Below, piece by piece: positions 54,147-63,797 of a stretch of 64,000 nucleotides of DNA. Position 1 is the first letter of the stretch, and every line of letters begins with the position of its first letter. This DNA is from Kingdonia uniflora. Lineage: Eukaryota > Streptophyta > Magnoliopsida > Ranunculales > Circaeasteraceae. The translations under genes were made by a program, and so were the position numbers. The stretch spans positions 744,001 to 808,000 of the forward strand of contig JACGCM010001313.1 of NCBI GenBank assembly GCA_014058105.1. Reading direction: 5' to 3'. The notes beneath the pieces are model-generated. The model did not search any database. It was not told the DNA's origin and saw nothing but the letters and a program-made list of their open reading frames with translations.

Positions 54147-54284
54147 TAAAAATTTTAGCACGTGGAAATTTTAGCAATTATACTAAATTGTTTAACATCT
54201 ATTACAGTTAGACTAAATGGTAGTTACTCAAACTAGTGTTGGATTTCCAAATAACAGTTCATTGAAATTGTACCCCTCCATTTA
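54147..54284 (+). repeat. Dispersed repeat R, copy C (left portion)
   Basis: This matches the reverse complement of 18871-18968 and 12640-12678. It is interrupted at CTCCATTTA by PIF/Harbinger element 1 and resumes at 61085. Confidence 0.75.
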
Positions 54285-54445
54285 GAGCACCCACAACAGC
54301 TAGGTACACCCTGACGTGGCAGGGTAAATTCCAAATCCACCCTCTTTTCCACCTAATTCATTTCCCAGCAGCTAGGTGAATACGTGACGTGGCAAGAGCA
54401 AAATGCATGCAAGGGTGGATTTTACACCCTGAGGGTAAATTCACG

Positions 54446-54668
54446 CCGTGCGGTTCTGAAGTGCGCGTAGCCATAGCGCGCAGTTCATAAGTGCGCGTAC
54501 GCACTTCTTCCCTAAGATGATAACATGTGTCCTCCCATCCAATGGTTCCTATTAACCACAGTTTTGAAGTGCGTGTAACTTCAACGTCTAGAATTAAACC
54601 ACGTGGACGGCTGAGATTTAAAGATTTTCAAACGGCTAGTTTTTGCCGCGCGGTTCAGAAGTGCGCGG
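54446..54668 (+). repeat. Left subterminal motif array of element 1
   Basis: Four copies of a GGTTCWGAAGTGCGCG-like motif lie at about 54448, 54481, 54559 and 54649. The same motif, in the same orientation, occurs three times near the right end (60804-60970). They are candidate binding sites for the element's own proteins. Confidence 0.7.
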
Positions 54669-54678
54669 CATAAGCCTG

Positions 54679-54689
54679 TATAAAAAATA
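54679..54689 (+). promoter_or_regulatory. TATA-like box before the transposase (element 1)
   Basis: TGTATAAAAAATA lies about 200 bp before the transposase ATG at 54883 and just after the subterminal motif array. Confidence 0.45.
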
Positions 54690-54882
54690 TCCTTGGTTCC
54701 CCATTATTTCACCTGAGTTTTTCCCTTATCAAATTCTTCAACGAGATGCTCAACGGCTATAAATGGCTAGTTTTTTTTTCTCTATTTATAGCCCCCATTC
54801 TCTTACTCCCTTCTACAATCAACTCATTCATCTTATATCACAAAACTCAACCTTCTTCATTTCTTATCAATTACGCTGAATC

Positions 54883-56262
54883 ATGTTTAAAAAAATTATC
54901 CAAGACCTGTTCAGGCCTTACATATCACTCTCATCTTGGGAGTTATCATCTTCATCATCGTCCAGTGATGAAGAGCTATTCCGACGTCAAGTTGAGTTGT
55001 TGCACGAGTATGGTAAGATTATGATTAAGATAGGAGAAGCAGAAGAAAAAGAGCAAGAGGCGACATCATCACGGAGGCAGGGAGGCAGTAAAAGGGGACG
55101 GATTGACAATCAGAAAAGCCGTGAGCATAAATTGAGGGAGGATAGTATTAACCGGGATTACTTCAGTGACAACCCAAGATTCAAAGGTATCTTATTTTGT
55201 CGTCGATACCGTATGAGCAAAGGTGTGTATCAACGTATTTATGATCAAATAATCTCTTCGAACCTCTATTTTATTCAAAGAGAGAATGCCGCTAAGACTA
55301 TGGGCTTATCCACGCACCAAAAGATAACGTGTACACTTTGCATATTATGTTACGATACAAGTACAGACGCCCAAGAAGAATACCATCGGATTGGGGAGTC
55401 TGCGACTATTTTGTACTTGAAAGAATTTTGTAAAACTATTATAACACAATTTAAAGCTTAATACCTTCGATCTCCTAATGAAGATGATATATTACACTTG
55501 TTAGAAGTTAATAGATCGCGAGGCTTCCCGGGGATGTTAGGTAGTTTAGATTATATGCATTGGAAATGGAAGAATTGTCCTACTGGGTGGGCAGGACAAT
55601 ATACCGGGTATAAGAAAATCTTGATTGTGATTTTAGAAGCGATTCCATCCCAAGATCTTTGGATATGGCACACATTCTTTGGGGTGCCCAGTTCTAACAA
55701 TGACGTGAACGTCATGTATCAAGGGTAGCTTTTCAGCAACTTGTCTAATGGAGTTGCGGCGCCATGTAATTATTATATAGGCATGGTACCGTACACTTTG
55801 GGGTATTACTTAGCGGATGGAGTCTATCCAAAATGGAAAATACTTGTTCAAGCCATAAGAAATCTGTCCAACGATGTCGAAAGACATTTTTTGATGATTC
55901 AATAAGCATGCCGCAAAGACGTAGAGCGTGCTTTTGGGGTATTACAAGCTAGGTTTAAAATATTGGCAAACGATGCGCAATTTTGGAAACCTAGTGATCT
56001 AGGAAATGTTGTGTACGCATGTATAATCTTGCACAATATGATCGTCGAAGATGAACGCCATAGTTACATTGGGGAAATAGACATTGATCCTAAGTTTACA
56101 AAATCCGTGGATAATTAGAAGGAAGACTTAAATATAAGACATGCAATCATTACTATGGCAGAGTACATCCAGAAGGTTCGTGAAATTAGAAATGAAGGAA
56201 CTCATTTCCAATTACGAGATGAACTCGTCGCGCATTTGTGGAGTCGAAAAGGGGCAGAGTAA
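54883..56262 (+). pseudogene. PIF/Harbinger DDE transposase, four in-frame stops
   Basis: A single continuous frame of 459 codons, family-typical in length, cuts and pastes the element. Order: Ser/Glu-rich and basic N-terminus; helical FCRRYRMSKGVYQRIYDQI; the first catalytic Asp in GFPGMLGSLDYMHW; the second in FFGVPSSNNDVNV; the Glu in RKDVERAFGVLQARF; then ACIILHNMIVEDER and a C-terminal helix. No frameshift is present. Stops lie at 55459 (TAA), 55726 (TAG), 55903 (TAA) and 56116 (TAG); 55459 and 55903 sit where relatives have Glu. The ATG at 54883 gives the best N-terminus; an upstream frame from 54746 is hydrophobic and is not homologous. Confidence 0.93.
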
Positions 56263-56513
56263 TTGTAGTCTTCATCATTGTTTGTTTATTTTCTAAAGTA
56301 ATGTATTTTCTTTTCAAGTTTAATATTGAAGTTGTAATGTATTTTATTTCTAAGTCTTCATTATTATAACATTTTAAGGAAACATAGTTTACTACTTCTA
56401 TTTTTTAATTTTGTATCAATTTTAAGGATTACGAACCATTAATAATAATTTTATTGAAATAATGAAATGACATAGATCTTAATAACTACAATTAACGCTA
56501 AGGATTACATCAA

Positions 56514-58203
56514 TCATTTATCACTAGAAACATCGTCATTACTTGGATACTACTCCTTCAACTTCTTCGTATATTCTTTAATCTGATTCTTCATCCAACG
56601 CCTTTATATCGGTAGTAGATTACTTGGGTCCGTTGTCATCACCTTAAACATATGCGAGTTGTCGAAGGCTTTTTTTGAGTTAGCTCCGCTTCACACCTCC
56701 TTTGAACTTCAACCTCTTTCATCAACTTTAGTTCCTCTCGTGCTCTAGCTTTAACTTCCTTTTTTTCTTTCTTCTGCTCGTCTCTCTTATTCTATGACTT
56801 CATTATGTTGGACGTTGTCTCAAACATCTTCTTCCCCCAGAAACCTATACTTGCCTTTGTCGCTTCTTTTGCCTTGTATTTGTTTTTGGTCGTCCGGTCC
56901 CACATCCCCATAAGAATATAGTGGTACATCCACGTCGATAGAATCATCCAGAATTATGATATTTAGAGTACCGGATGTAGGTGTTTCAGGATCGGTATTG
57001 GTGGAGTTACCCGGGCTATCGTTAAAATTTAACTTCCTATTAGCGTTGCGGCCGGAATGGCCGATGTGATGAATTTGTGACCATTTTGGGTAAGTTTCCA
57101 AAACTTTCTACGCTTCCCCAAGTTTAAATGATTTTCCTTGTACTTGAAAAAATGTATCGTTTGTCATACATTCCTAGAAATCAAGTTAGAAAATCTATTA
57201 GAGTATGATTCACCTTTGAACATTAATAAAATGAGAAAAATAAATGAAATACTTACGAAGTCATCCATTCCAATACCGGTATGATGTCGGCTTTCAAGGT
57301 CTTGAATGATACCTCTAAAAATTGAACATTCCTTATTGAGCCATCCCTTATACGCACAATTGACACCATTGTACGATCGCCACATTGATTGGTCAATATA
57401 GAAGGAATTGAATTGATCACGCACCTTGAGCCAAAATGTAGCGGCTTTTTGGTTGTTCGTGGTAGCAAGGTTTTGAGACACTTGGGATCAAGTGCATGCA
57501 AGATTTACGAAGTCATCGGCTGACCAATTCTTAGAGTTAGAGAATTGTTCTTTGTCATCATAAACATCATCTGAAGCCTCAAGTACTTCATCAACTATAA
57601 TAGGTGTCGATATCGTCTTTCTTTTAGACTTTGCCTTCCCGCGAGTCCACGTATTACTTATCGTGAGAGCCGGATTGAGTTCCTCAGCCTGAGCTATATC
57701 CTCAACTATAATAGGTCTCGATGCCATTTTTCTTATAGACTTTGCCTTCCCATGAGTCCACGTATTACTTATCGTGAGAACTGGACTGAGTTCCTTGGAG
57801 ATGACCAGAGAGACAACTGGAGATGCAACCGGCGTACCCTGCATCGGATTGAGTTCCTTGGATTTAGTTCACGTATTAAGATTTAAATCATTAAAACCCC
57901 AATACAAGTTTGAGATGAATAATATGGATTTCCCGGTTGAGGGTACGAACCCGTATACCCATCAAATGGAGGATAATATCTTTGGTTTAGGTAGTAAGAG
58001 TAATATCCATGGGTTTGAGATTGAAATCGATTGTCGGATGGCGGGAATAGTTGGCAAGCATGGTAATTCTGATCTTGAGAAGTGTTAGGCATTTACGATG
58101 GATCAAATGTGTCAAATTGATGAGGAAAGACGTTTCCTTGTTGGTTCCTATTGGAGGATTGAGAATGGTTTTGAGAATTAGATTGGGAGCTTGAGGAAGA
58201 CAT
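56514..58203 (-). pseudogene. PIF/Harbinger ORF1: Myb-like, NAM-associated protein
   Basis: This is the DNA-binding partner of the transposase. The start is ATG 58203 (Ser/Gln-rich MSSSSSQSNS), then a Tyr/Pro/Gln-rich stretch. An internal duplication follows: LTISNTWTHGKAKSIRK... and LTISNTWTRGKAKSKRK..., each followed by PIIVxE/DE. The Myb/SANT-like part is NWSADDFVNL, KAATFWLKVRDQFN and CAYKGWLNKECSIF. A GTAAGT donor at about 57256 and a TTTCTAG acceptor near 57182 define an intron. The next exon includes VLETYPKWSQIHH and ends at 56514 in a charged tail. At least five stops are present. It is convergent with the transposase. Confidence 0.85.
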
Positions 58204-58332
58204 AGTGGCTTTGTTTGTAATGTAAGGAGGGAGGATAGTGTAGAAGATCAGAAGGGAGGAGAGTGTAGGAGATGAATGACATTTATAGATGATAAAAACT
58301 AGTCGTTAATATAGTCGTTAACAAGTGTCCAA

Positions 58333-58500
58333 AAAAAATATAGTCATTAATATGGCTATTGAGTAACTTGTACAACAAGTTTCCAAAACCAAAATATAGT
58401 CATTAATATGTCTGTTGAGTAACTTGTACAACATGTTTTCAAAACAAAAATATAGCCGTTAATATGTTCGTTGAGTAACTTGTACAACAAGTTTCCAAAA
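58333..58500. repeat. 56-bp tandem repeat, three units
   Basis: GAGTAACTTGTACAACA starts at 58361, 58417 and 58473, a step of 56 bp. It lies between the start of ORF1 and the end of the PMD gene, where the ORF1 promoter would be expected. Confidence 0.9.
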
Positions 58501-58617
58501 ATATAATTTTCAAAATAAAAATTATATTAAAACTCTGAATAAAGCATAGTTTAAACAATATTAATGCACAACATAGTTTAAACAAAATATAAATAAAAGT
58601 TCTAAATAAAATATAGC

Positions 58618-60626
58618 CTAACTGGGATGACCTTTCTTCGTTTGGCGGGCGCGTCTTCTACGTGCGAGACTCTCGTCATAGGTACATTGTATAACCGGAT
58701 CTGCCTGGTAGGAAATGGACATCTCAGCTAGTCTATCGAACGTCTCTCGGATGACCTCCTATGCCCAGCTCAGCTCCATCCTCAACTCAGTATTGTTGTC
58801 AGTTAGTTGCCTCAAGTCTTCATATGCCGTAGACCGTAATCTTTGGTTTTGATACCACAACTCATCCATTCTATAAGTAGGTGGACACGGGTATGGTACA
58901 TGCATCACCGGGATTGGTATCCGTCTACGTTGATCATTTGATCCTGCCACATCCATGAACCATCCCATATCACGTGGATCGTCGGTCGCCTGATCACCAT
59001 AGTCTTGCACCTGTGAAGACGTAGCTAAACTCAACGTAGGTGGCAAGATTACATCGGGCCTCACTAAATCACGCCCGACCGACCAAATATTTCCTGCCCT
59101 CTTTACTAAACTGCAACTGATCTTAGGATTTGGATGAACGATACCCTACTATGTCATGTAATCTACGTCGGGATCAAGAGAATCGCGGCCATCATTGAAG
59201 TCCACATCCTTCAGAATCTGATATAATTCTCGATCGTACCTTGGGAATTCCATAATCTCCTGAGGGGGGTCATAGGGCACACTATCAAGCCCGATCATCT
59301 AACGCATATACCGGTCTCCTAAATACCAAAGCGTACCGTGACCGTATGGGACTGACACCAATAGAACCCTCTGGGTGCTCAGCGCTGAAGCAACTCTTAC
59401 CTCTAGATGTCTCAATTTTGTAGACCTGTGGCATGGTTGTCAATCTATATTAGTTTTGTCCTTCCATTCTATCATATCTCTTATCACAGCAAAAGAGTGA
59501 TGGATTTTAGACCCCGTACTCACCCTTTCATCTCTCCACCTAGAAATACAAGGATAAATATGGTTAAAGTTTTGTACCTTAACTAGATACATTCCAACCC
59601 GACAGTACTTGAAGAACAAGTACTCCAGCACCGCATAGAATCCGATAATCAATTTCTTTACCTTCCTGGGCCTCAGAATTGAGACTTCATCAAGCCCCCG
59701 ATATAAAGCTGCCATAATGGGCGTACCCCAGTCAAAATCTGACGTACCAAGAATATCGTTATCTGTCAAAGCTGCCAGATAACCTGCCCGAAAGGATGTG
59801 GCACCATTTGAGAAGAATAGATTACCCATCATATAGGCAATAAATGCCCGTGCATACACGTTGTCCATTTCTGAGTCGTAATTGTGGAGACGTGGATTCA
59901 AAAGCTCTTGCCACTTTTTTAAATAGGAGAGAGTGATGTTACCGTACCTCATATCAGAGCTTGTGATTCCCAGGAATATCTTTTCTGTTTCCTCTAACTT
60001 GGAGTACCTCTCCTCGTATGGGAGTTTGCAACCCCTCCCAAATAATATGCCCCTTAGCATGACGAAGTCAAACGGTGTGAAACCCAGTTCCCCGCAAGGA
60101 AAGTGAAAGGTATGGGTGGAAGGTCACCACCGCTCCACCAGAGCATGAATGAGACGGTTATCCAAGTTTCCCGCATTAATCGAACAAAAGTCTGCAAAAC
60201 CCATATCGTTGACCAACTTCTTCAACGTCAGATACACGGCAATCCATCGGTGCCACTTCAGTACCTTATCCAATGATCCCCTACACTGTAATTCATCTCG
60301 GTTCTGACAAAAAAATACATTAACATGTTATAAGTTCATTCGGGAATTTCATCGAACACATTGCAATATATGTTAATAACACATGAAATTTACATAAAAC
60401 TTACCGGTATTTCCTCCGATCCAGCAGAAATATGGACCCAACCATCCGGGAGGATATCTACTCAGTTTAACTCATCCTACAATGGGGTGGGATCGGTGTT
60501 ATCCATCAATTGATCTGGCCAAACATTTGTTACATCCGCGTTCCCCCATCGTTTTACTTCCGCGTTAGAGTTATGTGTAGTTTTGGAAGCATTTTTCCTC
60601 GGTCGTGAACTAGAAGAACCCGACAT
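58618..60626 (-). pseudogene. Plant mobile domain (PMD) protein, carried by PIF/Harbinger
   Basis: PMD proteins (aminotransferase-like, MAIN/MAIL1 relatives) act in nuclear gene silencing and genome stability in plants. Exon 1 (60405-60626) begins MSGSSSSRPRKNASK and ends at a GTAAGT donor. The 101-bp intron ends TTTGTCAG. Exon 2 has LVERW-stop-PSTHTFHFPCGELGF, the PMD core ARAFIAYMMGNLFF, and FDWGTPIMAALYRGL, then VPYDPPQEIMEFPRYDRELY and GRDSLDPDVDYM. The end is basic (ARRRRARQTKKGHPS) at TAG 58618. Full length would be about 630 residues. Seven or so in-frame stops, several consistent with C-to-T change, inactivate it. It lies wholly inside the Harbinger ends, next to ORF1 in the same orientation. 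Confidence 0.88.
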
Positions 60627-60803
60627 TTTGAAGTGATTAACGGAGGAAATGGGTTGGGTTGGGAAACTTGTGGAGTAAGGTTGGGTATGCCTTGGGTAAA
60701 ACCTCAAACACAAGTATTATGCCTTTAACACTTAGAAATGCCAATACAAGTATCACTAGAAAAAAAACACAAGTGTTAAGCCTTTTAGGTTACAGGGTGA
60801 TGT

Positions 60804-60970
60804 CGCACGGTTTTGAACTGCGTGGCTATATATTTTTTTTTTAAATACGTGTCAGTTTTCTATTGGCTGGTAGTTACGCGCGATTTAGAACTGCACTTGG
60901 TTTTGGATGGCTGAGATTTAATGATGTTCTCATCTGAGATGCCCATTTATGCGCGCGGTTCAGAAGTGCG
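60804..60970 (+). repeat. Right subterminal motif array of element 1
   Basis: Three copies of a GGTTYWGAASTGCG-like motif at about 60808, 60881 and 60956 match the left array in the same orientation. The word GATGGCTGAGATTTAATG at about 60906 also matches GACGGCTGAGATTTAAAG at 54607. Confidence 0.65.
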
Positions 60971-61084
60971 TAGGATAAATTCACCTTGGGGTGGATTGAA
61001 AACTGTTGTGGGGTGGATTGAGATGGATTGGATTCACCTTGAAATTCATCCAATTCACCCTCTTAACTGTTGTGGATGCTCTTA

Positions 61085-61595
61085 TGGTTTATGCATATTC
61101 TAGAAAGTCTTACTTCCACAAGCATTGCATTTGTTGACTCTAACTTGTGTTGGATTCCAGTCTATAAATTAGTAGTCTTAAAAATAATTTTTCAATTGTA
61201 CACCATGGTTCGTATACTTGAACCAGGCGTTGTACCCTCAATGAACGGTTGATGAAGGCATAAACATCTACCACCACCACCTCAGTGAGAGAATTTAGAT
61301 GTCCTTGCTACGGGCTTGGTTGAAGCATTGACTTCAATCACCAGGCTTGAAAGTGATGTGGAGTGTTTGGAAGAAGCCATTACTCATCTTGAAGAAAACA
61401 TTCAAAGCGTTGCGGAAGAAGTCATATTTGGTTGAAGAAGAAGTTTTTGTAATCTATCTATATTAGGCTACATTTGACTGACTTTGGCTATAATATATTT
61501 AAATAATATATGTACTTATCTTTTGCTACATCTATTTATCTACTGCTACTTAATAGGTTTTCTGGGTACAGCATAACATCCAAGGAGGATTTAGA
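61085..61595 (+). repeat. Dispersed repeat R, copy C (right portion)
   Basis: This continues copy C after element 1: GGTTTATGCATATTCTAGAAA, the CACCACCACCTCAG stretch, the coiled-coil frame, then CTATCTATATTAGGC and AACATCCAAGG. The right edge is set where similarity to copy B ends and gypsy LTR sequence begins, and is approximate. Confidence 0.7.
61289..61435 (+). pseudogene. Short coiled-coil frame in repeat R copy C
   Basis: 48 codons are open after a TGA, ending at TGA 61433-61435. The peptide is Leu/Glu/Ile-rich with heptad spacing (GLVEALTSITRLESDVECL, EEAITHLEENIQ). It aligns with 12300-12431 in copy B, with most positions conserved, which suggests former coding function. Confidence 0.35.
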
Positions 61596-61619
61596 CATTC
61601 AACCTCTTAAAAAGATGCC

Positions 61620-61905
61620 AAGTCGTTCGAACGAGCCTTGGAACCGTTCGAACGAGTTCGAAGGAAAGCGGAGCTAAAGGTTTTGTTGCTGTTTCTAGGC
61701 TTAATTGCCTAGGTCATTCAAACATGTTTTTGAGCCGTTTGAACGAGTCGAAGACCAAAATAAGGGATTTTAGTTGTCTCGATTTTTAGGAAAAATCAGC
61801 CATGTCGTTCGAACGACATTTGGATTCGTTCGAGTGACTCTAGATTCCAGAAGACTAGTTCTACCTATCTTAGTTTTTAGGCTTATTTGAGTCAGTTCGT
61901 TCAAA
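61620..61905 (+). repeat. TTCGAA word array in the gypsy LTR
   Basis: Seven copies of GTTCGAACGA or close variants (GTTCAAACGA, GTTTGAACGA, GTTCGAGTGA) lie in about 285 bp. The 12-mer CGTTCGAACGAC is shared exactly with the Copia LTRs. Confidence 0.85.
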
Positions 61906-62174
61906 CGACTATTATGAGTACTTCAAAGTTTAGTACGTTTAAAAATATTTATGTCCTATTTTGTAACTAGGAAACTTGTGACCTTCATAAAAGGACAAGG
62001 CCAGACATGATGAAAGAATTCAAGTTTTATAATCTAGAAATTAGGGCTTGAAAAAGGAATTCAATTGGAATCAATCCATTGAGCAATTAAAGCTTTTATT
62101 GGGAAATTATCCCACCAAATTATGTTCATTTAATTCTTCGATTAGGAAGTTCTTTAATTTGGTTGTAGATTAAG

Positions 62175-62186
62175 TGGTATCAGATT
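62175..62186 (+). other. Primer-binding site of the right-hand gypsy element
   Basis: TGGTATCAGATT follows AAG just inside the LTR and matches the start of the initiator Met-tRNA complement TGGTATCAGAGC. Confidence 0.8.
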
Positions 62187-62219
62187 TTTAAGTTATGATT
62201 CTCAGGGGGCTTTTGGCTT

Positions 62220-63280
62220 ATGGTTTATACACGTGACCGACTCAAGCAAACGAAGGAGATTCTTGTGAGTCTGTTGATGATTTATAAAAAACCTAGCTCA
62301 AAGAAGAAGGTAAATTTGAAGATGGGCAATTCTAAAAATCGACTCATAAAGCTTGAAACTCATGTTTATGACCTAACTACTACTCTATGGGAGTTGGTAG
62401 AGTAATTACATCTCGCAAATCTTGCAAAAGTATCCACTTCGACAAAATGACAAGAATGCATGAAGAAGAAAGGAGTTGTAGAGGAGGAGAGAGACGAGGG
62501 TGACGAGGAGGAAGATTGAGATTCTAGTGATGCCAATTATGTTGAGGAAAGATCGGTGAATGGTAAGTCCATAAATCATATGCTTAATCTTCGTATCGAT
62601 TTAAAAATATAAATTCCAGTATTTGATGGGTCAATCGATGCTGAGAAATTTGATAACTGGTTAGATAGGTTAGAGACCTACTTTTCAGGATATTAATATT
62701 CGAATACTCAATTTTTTTTTAACATTGAAATTTGCAAGTCATGCACTCGCGTAATAGGAAGCTTGAGTTAGAAAGAATTCAAGGTTTTGGTTTATAAACA
62801 ATTTTATCCTATTGGGTATGAGTAGGAGAGATAGTTCAAATAGCATCATTTACGCAAAAAAATATAGGCAATTCGTACAAGAATTCACTACAGAGTTTCA
62901 TAACCAAGCTTTGGTTTTAGACATCGATACGGACGAGTATAGGGTGTTTATGAAGTACACGTACGGGGGGTTTGTCGAAGTTCATATAACGGAGTTGAAA
63001 CTCTTTAATTTGGCGAATATCGAAGACGCTATCATGAAGGCGATTGCCATTGAAGACAAATACTTAACTAGCGACAAGAAAGATGACAAAGACAAGTCGG
63101 GGGTACAAGTCCAATTGGAAGAATGAGTATAAGAGAGTGTCTAAAAGAGAGGGGCCTTCGTCCAAGGAGAATTATTGCAATCATTGTAATACGAGTGGGC
63201 CTTTTCAGATAAATGTTAAAAACTTCACCCGGAGCTTAGGTCGAAAAAGGAGAAAAGCAAGAAAGAAAGATATGCACTAG
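62220..63280 (+). pseudogene. Gypsy gag (stops and frameshifts)
   Basis: The start MVYTRDRLKQTKE at 62220 leads into a basic, helical N-terminus that ends at 62405. A capsid-like part at 62812-63126 has FVQEFTTEFHNQALVLDI and NIEDAIMKAIAIEDKYL. A zinc-knuckle-like HCNTSGPFQIN follows in another frame at 63168-63250, where relatives have a CxxC...GHxxxxCW pattern; His and Cys appear lost. Confidence 0.8.
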
Positions 63281-63349
63281 CCACGGTTGTTGACCTCTCA
63301 AATTTAGATAAACCGAATCTTAAGTTTACTCTTATGTTTTAACAGACTA

Positions 63350-63797
63350 TGGCTACTGAGGAGGCGAGTCGGGAAGAACATTTTATGTGAGTATTCAAGT
63401 GAAGCAGACCTTAGTAGAGGCCACTGTTGATTCGGCTAGTAAGAAAATTTGAATTTATGAGGTGCTGGTGAAGAAGATGGGTTTGACTACTACGGCTCAT
63501 CCTAACCCGTATGGTTTGGGGTGGATTTAGAAAGACACAGAGTTGAAGATCATAAAATAGTGTACATTCAAGTTTGCGATCACTGAAACATTTATTGACG
63601 AGGTGACGTATAAGGTAGTTCCTTTAGATGTGTGTCAGATCATTTTGGGTAGCCCTTATCTTTGGGACCAAGATACGATTTATTACTATATAGTTCACAA
63701 GTATCATCTTGTGAAGGAGGGAAAAAAGTTTCATATCAATGCTGGTAAGGAGCATGTCACAACAGAGAATTTAGTAATAGCGACTCAAGTGAAGTAG
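63350..63797 (+). pseudogene. Gypsy aspartic protease
   Basis: The frame encodes VKQTLVEATVDSASKK (catalytic DSG/DTG replaced by DSA), and later DVCQIILGSPYLWDQDTIYY and a KYHLVKEGKKFHINA tail typical of plant gypsy proteases. Three stops (around 63449, 63528 and 63558) precede the last open piece 63603-63797. RT would follow beyond the window. Confidence 0.8.

Larger units (their letters stand above)
54285..61081. mobile_element. PIF/Harbinger element 1 with transposase, ORF1 and PMD gene
   Basis: The termini are GAGCACCCACAACAG and, inward from the right, GAGCATCCACAACAG. TTA flanks at 54282-54284 and 61082-61084. The 6.8-kb element encodes a plus-strand DDE transposase, a minus-strand Myb/NAM-associated ORF1 and a minus-strand plant mobile domain gene. 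The last is not part of the usual PIF/Harbinger set. R copies elsewhere show the continuous, unoccupied site CTCCATTTATGG. All three genes have a few stop codons but nearly complete lengths, so the element is inactive but not very old. Confidence 0.93.

Noticed and set aside
54746..55024. Hydrophobic plus-strand open frame upstream of the transposase
   Set aside because: It overlaps the transposase start in another frame and has no conserved counterpart; it is likely leader sequence.
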